Source: Halobellus litoreus (GTDB taxonomy: Archaea > Halobacteriota > Halobacteria > Halobacteriales > Haloferacaceae). Taken from it: a DNA stretch of 64,000 nucleotides. Where the stretch lies: assembly GCF_024464595.1 (NCBI RefSeq), contig NZ_JANHAW010000002.1:1326192-1390191 (forward strand), in the 5' to 3' direction. Position numbers and translations under genes: made by a program. Positions 8,044-16,507 of the stretch are shown one piece after another. The notes beneath the pieces are model-generated. The model made no database searches. It worked only from the letters and a program-made list of their open reading frames with translations, and had not been told where the DNA came from. Numbering within the stretch: position 1 is the stretch's first letter; the number at the start of each line of letters is the position of its first letter.

Positions 8044-8547
8044 ATGGCCGACGAGGATCCGGACCGGTCGGCGCTTCCGGAGGACGCCGCCGCGTTCGTC
8101 CAGGAGTACATCGAACAGGAGCACGGCTACCTGTCGTGGCTCGGAACGCGCGTCGACGCGCTCGAACCCGGGCGCGTCGTGATGACGATACCGTACGACG
8201 AGAAACTCACCAACACCACGGACCCGCCGACGGTCCACGGCGGCATCGCGGCGACGCTCATCGACACCGCGGGCGGGATCGCTCAGCGGACGCTGCTCGA
8301 AGACCCCGTCGGGGGCGGCATCGCGACCGTCAACCTCAACGTCAACTACCTGCGCCGCGCGTCGGGTGACCTGACCGCGACGGCGGAGGTCGTCCGCTCC
8401 GGCGGGACGATCGGGGTGAGCACGGTCACGGTCGTCAGCCGGATCCCCGAGGACGTCGACGACGAGGCGTCACGACGCTGGGAGGGGACCGAATCGGGCG
8501 AAGCCGTCGCGACCGGACAGGCCTCTTATCGGCTGTTTCGGGAGTGA
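8044..8547 (+). CDS. PaaI-family thioesterase (hotdog fold)
   Basis: 167 residues. The hotdog-fold signature PPTVHGGIAATLIDTAGG is centred near residue 70 and carries the HGG motif of PaaI-type acyl-CoA thioesterases. VNLNVNYLRRASGDLTATA is the matching beta-sheet segment. It probably hydrolyses an acyl- or aryl-CoA; the precise thioester is unknown. It starts 66 bases after the M23-fold gene and is convergent with the next gene, 24 bases apart. Confidence 0.85.
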   Translation: MADEDPDRSALPEDAAAFVQEYIEQEHGYLSWLGTRVDALEPGRVVMTIPYDEKLTNTTDPPTVHGGIAATLIDTAGGIAQRTLLEDPVGGGIATVNLNVNYLRRASGDLTATAEVVRSGGTIGVSTVTVVSRIPEDVDDEASRRWEGTESGEAVATGQASYRLFRE

Positions 8548-8571
8548 ACGGGAGCACGGGTCCCCGGACGG

Positions 8572-9153
8572 CTACTCGAAAGCGACCGCGTCGCGGGTCG
8601 CGACCTCGCCGAAGAGCCAGTCGGCGTGTTCTAGGGCGTACTCCTTGTGCTCCGCCTCGATGGCGCCGATAGCGTCCTCGACGAGCACCGGCCGGTAATC
8701 CCGAAGCCCGGCGCTCCCGGCGGTGTGGAGGACGCAGACGTTCGCGAGCGTCCCGCAGAAGAGGAGGTCGTCGACCCTGTGGGCCGTGAGCCAGCCGTCG
8801 AGTTCGGTCTCGTAAAAGGCGTCGTAGGTGTGTTTCTCGACCACGTGGTCGGCGTCGCGCACGTCGAGGTCGTCGACGATCTCCGCCTCCCAGTCCCCCT
8901 CGACGACGTGTTCGCCCCAGCGGTCGAACTCGTCGTAGTAGTGCGCGTCCGCGAACTGCTCGGGCGGGTGCACGTCGCGGGTGTAGACGATCCGTGCGCC
9001 GGCGTCGCGGGCGGCGTCGACCAGATCGCCCACGTCGTCGACCACGGCCTCGCTCGCGGGCGCGTGGAGGGTCCCGTCGGGGTGACAGAACCCGTTCTGC
9101 ATATCGACGACGACGACGGCCGTGCGCTCGGGATCGAACGAATCGATCGACAT
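8572..9153 (-). CDS. Isochorismatase-family cysteine hydrolase (nicotinamidase-like)
   Basis: 193 residues with the full catalytic set: Asp in VVVVDMQNGF, Lys in VVEKHTYDAF and Cys in GTLANVCVLHTA. FCHPDGTL is typical of nicotinamidase-related members. Nicotinamidase turns nicotinamide into nicotinate, which the phosphoribosyltransferase encoded at 10849 would then use, so a role in NAD salvage is a reasonable inference. The ATG at 9153 is preferred over the upstream frame start because the core beta-strand follows directly. It is divergent from the lipoprotein gene at 9286. Confidence 0.82.
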   Translation of the reverse strand: MSIDSFDPERTAVVVVDMQNGFCHPDGTLHAPASEAVVDDVGDLVDAARDAGARIVYTRDVHPPEQFADAHYYDEFDRWGEHVVEGDWEAEIVDDLDVRDADHVVEKHTYDAFYETELDGWLTAHRVDDLLFCGTLANVCVLHTAGSAGLRDYRPVLVEDAIGAIEAEHKEYALEHADWLFGEVATRDAVAFE

Positions 9154-9285
9154 ACTCGAACGTAGTGCTGCGGGCGACAAATGCGTTCGCCCGGTGTGTA
9201 CAGAAGTCGTCGGGATGGAGGACAGTAGGAGAGAGCGAGGTGCGACGCGGAAAGGTACTTCCGCACGTGGGCCTTCCCCTCGACA

Positions 9286-10737
9286 ATGACGCGGAAACGC
9301 GGCCTCGCCGCCGCGGCGGTCGCGCTGGTGATCGTCCTGGCGGGATGTGGCGCCCCGGTGTTAGACTCCGGTTCGTCGGTCCCGCCCGCGGGCGGAAGCG
9401 ACGCCGCCGCGACGCCGAACGCCGACTTCGACGACCCCGAGCGCGACGTCCTCGGGTGGGAGGACGGGTACTGGTACAACGAGTCGGTCGACGTCGACCA
9501 GTCCGACGGCCTCTCCGACGAGGAACTGGACGCCTACGTCGGGCGGGCGATGGCCAGGGTCGAGTACGTCCGCGGCGAGGAGTTCGACTCGCGCGTCCCG
9601 GTCAACGTGATTTCGCGCGAGGAGTACCGGAACCGGTCGTCCGGCGGGTCGGGTAGTGGGGAAATCAGCGACTACGAACGCTGGAACGACCAGGTGTGGG
9701 AGGCGCTGTTCGTCACCGGCGAGAGCGAGAGCAGCGGCGAGGCGATCGGTGAGACCCGAAGCTCCGCCGTCGCGGGCTTTTACTCCCCGTCGGACGACGA
9801 GATCAAGATCATCACCGACTCGCCCGAGTCGCCGACGATCAACAACGCGACGCTCGTCCACGAACTCGTCCACGCCCTCCAGGACCAGCGGTACGATCTG
9901 ACGGACGCGAAGTACGGCGGCGACACCCAGGACGAACAGCTCGCCGTCGACGGCCTCGTCGAGGGCGACGCGAAGTACGTCGAACAGCGGTACGCCGACC
10001 GCTGCGGCGAGTCGTGGGAGTGCGTCGCCACGCCGTCGAGCGGTGGTGGCGGCGGCGGGGGCGGCTCGCCGAACCTGGGGATCTTCCTGACGATCTTCCA
10101 GCCGTACTCCGACGGTCCGGTCTACGTCCACGACCTCGTGGACCGCGAGGGCTGGAACGCGATCGACGAGCGGTTCGAGAACCCGCCGGCCTCCTCCGAG
10201 CAGATCATCCACCGGACCGACGAGGAACCCGTTCCCATCGACTACCGCGACAGAGCGCGTAACGGCTGGGAGACGTTCCCCGAGCAGGGCGAGGACGGCT
10301 CCGACACCGTCGGCGAGGCGTCGATGTACGTGATGTTCTGGTACCAGGCGCGGAACGCCGGGGCCGACACGATCGATCCGCGGAGCATCGGGAACGTCGA
10401 GAACCGATACGACACGTACAACTACGACGCCGAGCCCTCGGCGGGATGGGGTAACGACCGGCTCTACCCCTACCAGAAGGGGACCGACGCCGAGGCCGAG
10501 TACGGCTACGTCTGGGCGACCGAGTGGGACACCGAAGCCGACGCCAGAGAGTTCCAGCGGGCCTACCGAGCGATCCTCGACGCTCACGACGCGGAACAGC
10601 GCGCTGAAAACACCTACGTCGTTCCCGACGGCCAGTTCGCGGACGCGTTCCGCGTCACGCGCTCGGGGACACGGGTGACGATCGTGAACGGACCGACCGT
10701 CGCCGACCTCGACGACATCCGACCGCGGCAGTCCTGA
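9286..10737 (+). CDS. Hvo_1808-family surface lipoprotein with HEXXH motif
   Basis: 483 residues. A signal peptide ends in a lipobox (VIVLAGCGAP), so the protein is anchored outside the membrane through a lipid on Cys21. LVHELVHALQDQRYDL carries an HEXXH zinc-protease-type motif near residue 195. A Gly-Ser-rich linker lies around residues 250-260. I recall this as the Hvo_1808 family of haloarchaeal surface proteins; peptidase activity is not established to my knowledge. It lies between two genes of NAD salvage type, but nothing else links it to NAD. Confidence 0.8.
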   Translation: MTRKRGLAAAAVALVIVLAGCGAPVLDSGSSVPPAGGSDAAATPNADFDDPERDVLGWEDGYWYNESVDVDQSDGLSDEELDAYVGRAMARVEYVRGEEFDSRVPVNVISREEYRNRSSGGSGSGEISDYERWNDQVWEALFVTGESESSGEAIGETRSSAVAGFYSPSDDEIKIITDSPESPTINNATLVHELVHALQDQRYDLTDAKYGGDTQDEQLAVDGLVEGDAKYVEQRYADRCGESWECVATPSSGGGGGGGGSPNLGIFLTIFQPYSDGPVYVHDLVDREGWNAIDERFENPPASSEQIIHRTDEEPVPIDYRDRARNGWETFPEQGEDGSDTVGEASMYVMFWYQARNAGADTIDPRSIGNVENRYDTYNYDAEPSAGWGNDRLYPYQKGTDAEAEYGYVWATEWDTEADAREFQRAYRAILDAHDAEQRAENTYVVPDGQFADAFRVTRSGTRVTIVNGPTVADLDDIRPRQS

Positions 10738-10848
10738 GCCGGGAGAACCGCTCGGACTCGACGGACAGGCCCGGCTTTGAAGAGGAATCCCCTTCGGAGA
10801 TCGGAGCCGAACGAGTGAGTTTTTCAGCGCGCGCCGCGAACGCCGCGT

Positions 10849-12015
10849 ATGGAGTTCGACATCGTCGGTCCCGACGCCATCGCCGAGGGGTCGGCGACCG
10901 ACGCGTACTTCGATCGGACGGAGACGACGCTCCGCCACGCGGGCCGGAATCCTCGCGTCGTCGCCGAGGTGACCGCCGACCAGTTTCCCGACGGCGACTT
11001 CGAACTGCTGGCGGGCGTGAAAGACGCCGCGGCGCTGCTTGAGGGTCGCGACGTCGACGTCGACGCCATCCCGCCGGGACGGCTGTTCGACGGCGGTCCC
11101 GTGATGCGGGTCGAGGGCGACTACCTCGAGTTCGCCCGGCTGGAAACGTCGCTTTTGGGCTTTCTCTCGCACGCCTCGGGCGTCGCGACCGCCGCCCTCG
11201 ACGTGCGGCGAGCGGCCCCCGAGTCGACGGTGCTCTCCTTCGGCGCGCGGCACGTCCACCCGTCCGTCGCCGCGATGATCGAACGCGGCGCGCTCGTCGC
11301 CGGTCTCGACGGGTTCTCGCACGTCGCCGCCGGCGAGGTCCTCGGCCGGGAAGCGGGCGGGACGATGCCGCACGCGCTGCTCATCTGCTTCGGCCGCGGC
11401 AACCAGGAACAGGCGTGGCGGGCGTTCGACGAGGCGGTCGACGAGGACGTGCCCCGCGTGGCGCTGTGTGACACCTACTCCGACGAGGCCGACGAGGCGC
11501 TCCGCGCCGCCGAGGCACTCGGCGACCGACTCGACAGCGTCAGACTCGACACGACCGGATCGCGCCGGGGCGATTTCCGACACATACTCAGAGAGGTACG
11601 CTGGACGCTGGACGCGCACGGACACGAGGACGTCGACATCTTCGCCTCCGGGGGCCTCGGACCCGCAGAACTGCGCGAACTCCGCGACGTCGCCGACGGG
11701 TTCGGCGTCGGCGGCTACGTCTCGAACGCCGACCCCGTCGACTTCGCGCTCGACATCGTCGAGGTCGACGGCGAACCGGCGGCCAAGCGCGGCAAGCTCA
11801 CCGGCGCGAAGTCCGTCTACCGGACGCCCGACGGCGGCCACCACGTCGGGCTGCGGGACCGTGCGGGTCCCGAGAACGGCGAGGCGCTGCTGGAACCGCT
11901 GGTCCGCGGCGGGGAGATCGTCGACGACGTCGATCTCGGGATCGACGCGGCCGCCGAGCGGGCCGCTCGGGACGCAGAGCTGTGTGAGTACGGCGTCGGC
12001 GAAACCAGCGAGTAA
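10849..12015 (+). CDS. Nicotinate phosphoribosyltransferase
   Basis: 388 residues, matching the archaeal nicotinate phosphoribosyltransferase group. The enzyme makes nicotinate mononucleotide from nicotinate and PRPP. Visible family segments are SLLGFLSHASGVAT, the SFGARHVHP histidine region, VRLDTTGSRRGDF and the phosphate-binding stretch DIFASGGLGPAEL. It starts 111 bases after the lipoprotein and has a short spacer, with TGAAGAGG upstream. With the isochorismatase-family enzyme at 8572 it could recycle nicotinamide to NAD. The gene is convergent with the AMMECR1 gene. Confidence 0.92.
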   Translation: MEFDIVGPDAIAEGSATDAYFDRTETTLRHAGRNPRVVAEVTADQFPDGDFELLAGVKDAAALLEGRDVDVDAIPPGRLFDGGPVMRVEGDYLEFARLETSLLGFLSHASGVATAALDVRRAAPESTVLSFGARHVHPSVAAMIERGALVAGLDGFSHVAAGEVLGREAGGTMPHALLICFGRGNQEQAWRAFDEAVDEDVPRVALCDTYSDEADEALRAAEALGDRLDSVRLDTTGSRRGDFRHILREVRWTLDAHGHEDVDIFASGGLGPAELRELRDVADGFGVGGYVSNADPVDFALDIVEVDGEPAAKRGKLTGAKSVYRTPDGGHHVGLRDRAGPENGEALLEPLVRGGEIVDDVDLGIDAAAERAARDAELCEYGVGETSE

Positions 12016-12056
12016 CGAGTCGGTGCGAACGCGGATCGGATCGATCGGGTCGGTGA

Positions 12057-12659
12057 CTACAGTTCTTCGACGCTGCCGCCGTCGGCGCGCTCGCGGAACA
12101 CCTGTCCGTCGAACAGCGTGACGGTCGTATCGTCGTCCTGCCACGCGAGCGGGGAGATTCCCGCTTTCCGGCAGGCGTGCGTGAGAAATTGTTGTTCGTT
12201 CCAGCCGTTCTCGACGGGGATCGTCGGGTAGAGCCAGCCGTGGTCGTTGCCGTTGTCCACCACGACGCCGTGTGTCCCCAGTTCCACGTCGTCGAGCGGG
12301 TTGTCGGTCTGGACGTAGTCGCAGACGACGCAGACCGAGATGGTGAGATTCGAGAGTTCGGGCTGTTCGATCTCCGAACCACAGGAGTTCTCCGAGGCCG
12401 CCTGAATCGCGGCGTCGACGATCGCGTGTCCGAGTTGGTCGCTGCCGCGGTAGGCGCCCGCACAGCCTCGGAGACGGCCGCGTCCGCGAGTCGATCGTAT
12501 TCTGACGAACGCGCCGGTTCGCGCGTAGAACGCGTCGCGCATACTGCCCGGCTGTTCGCGTTGACCGTGTAAAACGTACGATTCGACCGACTCACGCGCT
12601 AATTCGACCGCCCTCGCCCCATCGTCGTAGGAGAGACGAACGGTCTGCGCCTCGGACAT
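12057..12659 (-). CDS. AMMECR1 domain protein
   Basis: 200 residues, the usual size for archaeal AMMECR1 proteins. The conserved core LRGCAGAYRGSDQLGHAI is close to the family's LRGCIG-type motif. VENGWNEQQFLTHACRKAG is the second hallmark. The biochemical role is not settled; a redox or nucleotide-related enzyme has been proposed on structural grounds. The ATG at 12659 is chosen; a TTG codon four residues upstream is in frame but less likely. The RNase P RNA gene follows on the opposite strand, 200 bases away. Confidence 0.9.
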   Translation of the reverse strand: MSEAQTVRLSYDDGARAVELARESVESYVLHGQREQPGSMRDAFYARTGAFVRIRSTRGRGRLRGCAGAYRGSDQLGHAIVDAAIQAASENSCGSEIEQPELSNLTISVCVVCDYVQTDNPLDDVELGTHGVVVDNGNDHGWLYPTIPVENGWNEQQFLTHACRKAGISPLAWQDDDTTVTLFDGQVFRERADGGSVEEL

Positions 12660-12829
12660 ATCTCCGTACAAGCGCTCGCCTGACTTGAACGCTTCCCTTC
12701 TTTCCGCGCGGTATACGGCCGCAGCGGTGCGTTCGGACGGTCCAGTACGGTCGATGATGATACTGTCTCGGTGGATCCGTCGTCCACTGCGTTCTCGACG
12801 AGTCGACCTCGAACCGAACGACCGAACGG

Positions 12830-12835
12830 CTTATT
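12830..12835 (+). promoter_or_regulatory. TATA-like box before the RNase P RNA gene
   Basis: CTTATT lies about 25 bases upstream of the predicted 5' end of the RNase P RNA near 12860, the spacing expected of a haloarchaeal promoter. Confidence 0.5.
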
Positions 12836-12859
12836 GGACTCAGCCGCCTCGGATCGAAC

Positions 12860-13352
12860 GGCAGAGAGAGCTCGGCTCCCGTCGGTCCGATTCGGACTGA
12901 CGAGGAAAGTCCCCCCACCGTCCGGACGGGTGACCGGGCGCAAGCCCGGAGTCGGAGACGGCTGGCTCTGGAACAGAGACGAGACCCCTCGACCCGACCG
13001 ATGAGACGCGAGCGGCGGTCTCCGCCGCCGGCGCACGCGGGGCGACCCGCGAGCGCGCGAACCGACCCGTAAGGGAAGGGAGTTGACCCGTCGAGGGCAG
13101 CGCAGTCGCGCTACGACTGCGAAACGTGAGCGGCGTCAGCCGCGAACGGCGCGGTCGTAGCGCGATCGCCCGAGATGGCGGCAGCCATCTCGTCGCGTAC
13201 GAGCGCAGTGCGCCCGTGCGCCGACGGTCGAGAACGGATGGAACGGCGAATCCTCACCGGTGCAAGTCCGCGCCGCCAAGGTAGTCCGGACAGGGCGCGG
13301 CCGCTCAGCCGAATGCCGAGACGAACAGAAGGGGGCTTACTCCTCTCAGCCG
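12860..13352 (+). ncRNA. rnpB: RNase P RNA (archaeal type)
   Basis: Catalytic RNA that matures tRNA 5' ends. The universally conserved GAGGAAAGTCC (CR I) is at 12902-12912 and its partner ACAGAAGGGGGCTTA (CR V) is at about 13325-13339. GGTGCAAGTCCGC near 13258 fits another conserved segment. GGC AGAGAG-type sequence at the 5' end can pair with CTCTCAGCC at 13343-13351 as helix P1. About 490 bases is on the long side, consistent with extended helices in halophiles. Both ends are estimated from helix P1. Open frames that run through this region are spurious. Confidence 0.92.
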
Positions 13353-13445
13353 CTTTCGACGCCCGAGTGCCGACTGCGGTCTGTGACCGCGCGGAAGCGG
13401 GTCACCGTGCAAACATTCTTGAGCGTCTCAGTCGTCCACGCACCT

Positions 13446-14540
13446 GTGTCGACTCGGTCGTCTCGGCTCGTCGTGATCGCACTCGCGCTTCTCCTGGCGC
13501 TGTCGGGTTGCGTCGGCCCCGTCGTCGAGACCCCGTCGAGCGACGCAGCCGAAAGCGACCCCCGATCGACGACCCCGGGTGATTCGGACGTCCGGACGAC
13601 GGGGACCCCGTCCGCCACGACGGCTTCGACGGCGACGGCCACGGCGGCCCCCGAAACGGCGAACCCCTGGGGAGCCGATCCGATCGTCGTCGGCGTCCGC
13701 GACGCCGCGGCCACGGGGAGGGAGTGGACGCCGCTCGTGCGCGAAGCCACCGACTACTGGGAGTCCAACGCGGAGCGCTTCGCGGGCTATGCGGTCGATT
13801 ACGAGGTCCGCCCCGACGCCTCGGATCCAGATCTGATCGTCGAATTCGTCGACGAGGTCCCCGAGTGCGACGGAGCGGCGGACGCGGCGGGCTGTGCGCC
13901 GCTGATCGACGACCGCCGGCAGATCGATCGCCCGGAGACCGTGTTCGTCCAGACAGGTTTCGCCGACGACTCGACCGTGCTGGTGACCGAACACGAACTC
14001 GGGCACACGCTCGGGCTCACCCACGAGGACGCTCCCGAGGGAGTGATGGCCAGTCGGTCGGTGCTCTACACCGAACCGCGGCCGAACGCGACCGAGCGCG
14101 CGTTCCCCTGGGACGACGCCGAATTCACGGTTTACGTCGACGCCGCGAACGCGACCGATCCCGCGGGCGCGCGGCGGCAGGTCGACCACGCGCTGGCGTA
14201 CTACGAGGACGGCGTCGAGGGGATGCCGACGAACCTCTCGTTCACGACGGTCGACGACCCGGAAGCGGCCGACGTCGTCGTTCGCTCGGTCGAAACCTCG
14301 CCGTGCGGCGAGGGCGCCGCCTCCTGCGGTGCGACCACGGGCCCGGATCCGGACGGCGACGGTGCGATCGAGACCTACTCGCGGCTGCGGATCTCGCTCG
14401 TCGATCTCGACACCGACGCGGTCGCCTGGCACGTCGGCTACTGGCTGGCCTACGGCTTCGGGGCCGAGGACGACGCCGAGAAGCCGCCGCCGTTCCGCGA
14501 CGCCTCCTACGAGGACCGACGCAGCGAGTGGTGGGAGTGA
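13446..14540 (+). CDS. Metzincin-like zinc protease lipoprotein
   Basis: 364 residues. A hydrophobic signal peptide ends in LALSGCVGP, a lipobox, so the mature protein is lipid-anchored outside the cell. A Thr/Ser/Ala-rich spacer follows. TEHELGHTLGLTHED near residue 182 carries the extended zinc motif HExxHxxGxxH of metzincins (matrixin-like). The second half (about 220-364) is a separate acidic domain of unknown role. The GTG at 13446 is chosen because it directly precedes the signal peptide; longer frames start inside the RNase P RNA. A 17-bp tandem repeat begins right after the stop codon. Confidence 0.8.
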   Translation: MSTRSSRLVVIALALLLALSGCVGPVVETPSSDAAESDPRSTTPGDSDVRTTGTPSATTASTATATAAPETANPWGADPIVVGVRDAAATGREWTPLVREATDYWESNAERFAGYAVDYEVRPDASDPDLIVEFVDEVPECDGAADAAGCAPLIDDRRQIDRPETVFVQTGFADDSTVLVTEHELGHTLGLTHEDAPEGVMASRSVLYTEPRPNATERAFPWDDAEFTVYVDAANATDPAGARRQVDHALAYYEDGVEGMPTNLSFTTVDDPEAADVVVRSVETSPCGEGAASCGATTGPDPDGDGAIETYSRLRISLVDLDTDAVAWHVGYWLAYGFGAEDDAEKPPPFRDASYEDRRSEWWE

Positions 14541-14612
14541 GTCGCGTGAGGGAGTGAATCGAGTGAGGGAGTGAATCGAGTGAGGTAGCGAGTGAGTCGC
14601 GTGAGGGAGTGA
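14541..14612. repeat. 17-bp tandem repeat after the metalloprotease gene
   Basis: Units with the consensus GTCGCGTGAGGGAGTGA or ATCGAGTGAGGGAGTGA occur at 14541-14557, 14558-14574, 14575-14591 and, after a GTGA spacer, at 14596-14612. Similar degenerate GAGTGAG sequence continues to about 14640. The units are full of TGA and directly abut the stop codon, so the array looks like a slippage product of the gene's end. Confidence 0.8.
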
Positions 14613-14709
14613 GAACGAGTCGCGCGGTGGAGTGAGCGCGGCGTCGGGTCGGGCGAGACGCGCGGGCATCACCGGCGGATTCTTTTCGCTCGGGAACGAA
14701 GCGTCGGGT

Positions 14710-15039
14710 ATGACGGGGAACAGCAACGCCGGCGACGTCCCGCTGGAGACGGCGGGCTTCACCGCCGAGGAACTGGTCGAAGCGCTCGAAGCGGCGTTCG
14801 AGGACGAGTCCGCGGAGAACCGTGTCGTCGCCCGACAGGCGCGTGATCTCGCCGACGCCGGAATCGTCGCCGACGACCGGGGCGCGCCGCTCACGGTCGA
14901 GGAGATCGTGCGGAACCTGAAGGACGCCCCCGACGAGTCGAGCGTCGCGGACCGCTGGAACTGGTGGCTCGGCGCGCTGGAGACGGCCTACGGCGGCTAC
15001 CGCGAGTTCGAGGTCCGAGCGATTCCGTCCGAGGAGTGA
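14710..15039 (+). CDS. Conserved haloarchaeal hypothetical protein
   Basis: 109 residues, acidic and mostly helical, with no membrane segment. The segment DRWNWWLGALETAYGGYREF is aromatic-rich and looks conserved. I do not recognise a family. The ATG at 14710 is preferred to the frame start at 14632 because the upstream residues are Arg/Gly-rich and lie in the repeat-rich spacer. It is convergent with the beta-CASP nuclease gene. Confidence 0.7.
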   Translation: MTGNSNAGDVPLETAGFTAEELVEALEAAFEDESAENRVVARQARDLADAGIVADDRGAPLTVEEIVRNLKDAPDESSVADRWNWWLGALETAYGGYREFEVRAIPSEE

Positions 15040-15129
15040 CGCGCCCGCGGCGGCGACCGCGCCGCGTCGTACCGCCGGGTCCGCGCCGGCAGCGACCCCG
15101 GCGCGGTACGCCGCGATCCCAGCGCTTTC

Positions 15130-16362
15130 TCACACGACGACCGTCTCACCGATCTCGGGAGCGGTCGCCGCGAACCCGTCGGCGACGAGTTCGTCGGCGA
15201 ACGCCGCACAGCGGTCGCCGTGATCGACGAGGATCGTCGCGTCCCCGTAGTCGTTCAGGAACCGACGGAGGCCCGCTCGATCGGCGTGCGCCGAGAAGTC
15301 GTACTGTTCGACCCGCGCGGCCACGGGCAGTATGCGACCGTCGATCTCGGCGCTGCCCGTCTCCACGAGGTCGCGGCCGGGGGTCCCGTCCACCTGATAG
15401 CCGGTCATCGTCACCTTGTTCGTCGGGTTCGATCGGATCTCGGGGACGTAGGTCATCGCGGGACCGCCGGAGAGCATCCCGCTCGTGGTGACGATCGCCG
15501 CGTTCTGCTCGGCGATTCGCTTCCGTTGCCCGTCGCGACCGGTGACGAACCGAGCGTGCGACTTCGCCCGCCGAAGCGCGTCGGCGTCGCGGACGAACTC
15601 GGGGTGTTCGAGCAGCATCCGCGTCACGTCTTTCCCCATCCCGTCGACGTAACAGGGGATGTCGTGGGCCTCGCAGACGAGCAGCATCTCCTGGGTGCGC
15701 CCGATGGCGAAGGCGGGGACGACGACGGTCCCGCCCTCCCAGAGCGTCGTCTCGACGCTCTGGGCGAACTGTTCCTCGACGTTGGCTCGGTCCTCGTGTT
15801 CGACATCGGCGTACGTACTCTCGCAGATGACGACGTCCGCGTCAGGTCGCGCAGTCGTTCCCGAGACGAGGCGTTGGTCGTCAGTGTGGAAATCGCCCGT
15901 GTAGAGGAGCAGGGTCTCGCCATCGTCGACGAGAACGTGCGCGCTGCCGGGTATGTGGCCAGCGTTGTGAAACGTCACCTCGTGCCCGGCGGCCTCGAAC
16001 GTCTCCCCGTAGCCGTGCGTCTCCGAGATCTGCGTGACGCGTCGGACGTCGGTCTCGGTGAACGGGCACTGCAGCGTGCCGCCGTGTAACTTCAGCGTGT
16101 CGCGGGCGAGCGTCAGGGCGAGTTCGCGCGTCGGCGGCGTCCAGTGGATCGGCGGCCGTTCGGAACCGGAGAGCAGCGCCGGAACCGCCCCGGCGTGATC
16201 GAGGTGACCGTGGCTCACCACGACCGCGTCCGGGTCCGGCGTGTCGACGGGGAACCGCGGCGGCGTTCCCGCGAGCATCCCGAAATCGAGGAGCAGCGAG
16301 TCGTTGACGAGGATCGCGCTGCGTCCGACCTCGCGAGCGCCGCCCAGAAACCGGATGTCCAT
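15130..16362 (-). CDS. Beta-CASP metallo-beta-lactamase ribonuclease (aCPSF2/RNase J-like)
   Basis: 410 residues. The N-terminal MDIRFLGGAREVGRS and VVSHGHLDHAGAVPAL carry the metallo-beta-lactamase HxHxDH metal site. CESTYADVEHE, the SGMLSGGPAM segment and DFSAHADRAGLRRF are beta-CASP motifs. The family contains archaeal 5'-3' exonucleases and endonucleases that process and degrade mRNA. There is no KH domain, which argues against aCPSF1 and for the short aCPSF2 or RNase J branch. The ATG at 16362 begins directly at the conserved first strand. It is convergent with the gene ending at 15039. Confidence 0.88.
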   Translation of the reverse strand: MDIRFLGGAREVGRSAILVNDSLLLDFGMLAGTPPRFPVDTPDPDAVVVSHGHLDHAGAVPALLSGSERPPIHWTPPTRELALTLARDTLKLHGGTLQCPFTETDVRRVTQISETHGYGETFEAAGHEVTFHNAGHIPGSAHVLVDDGETLLLYTGDFHTDDQRLVSGTTARPDADVVICESTYADVEHEDRANVEEQFAQSVETTLWEGGTVVVPAFAIGRTQEMLLVCEAHDIPCYVDGMGKDVTRMLLEHPEFVRDADALRRAKSHARFVTGRDGQRKRIAEQNAAIVTTSGMLSGGPAMTYVPEIRSNPTNKVTMTGYQVDGTPGRDLVETGSAEIDGRILPVAARVEQYDFSAHADRAGLRRFLNDYGDATILVDHGDRCAAFADELVADGFAATAPEIGETVVV

Positions 16363-16475
16363 CGGTGGGGAGTAGCGGAGCCGACCGTTTGACGCCGTCG
16401 ATCGGGGCGCTCTTTCCGACAGCGACGTACGCGCGGCGCGGCCCACTCCCACGGCGACGCGGTTCCACGCGAACG

Positions 16476-16481
16476 CTTAAC
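16476..16481 (+). promoter_or_regulatory. TATA-like box of the acetamidase gene
   Basis: CTTAAC lies 26 bases upstream of the ATG at 16508 in locally AT-rich DNA. This is typical of leaderless haloarchaeal transcripts. Confidence 0.55.
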
Positions 16482-16507
16482 CAATTTCAAACGAAAGATG
16501 ATTTACG

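Noticed and set aside
13175..13582. Open frames across the RNase P RNA and protease start
   Set aside because: They run through conserved RNase P RNA helices and lack coding character.
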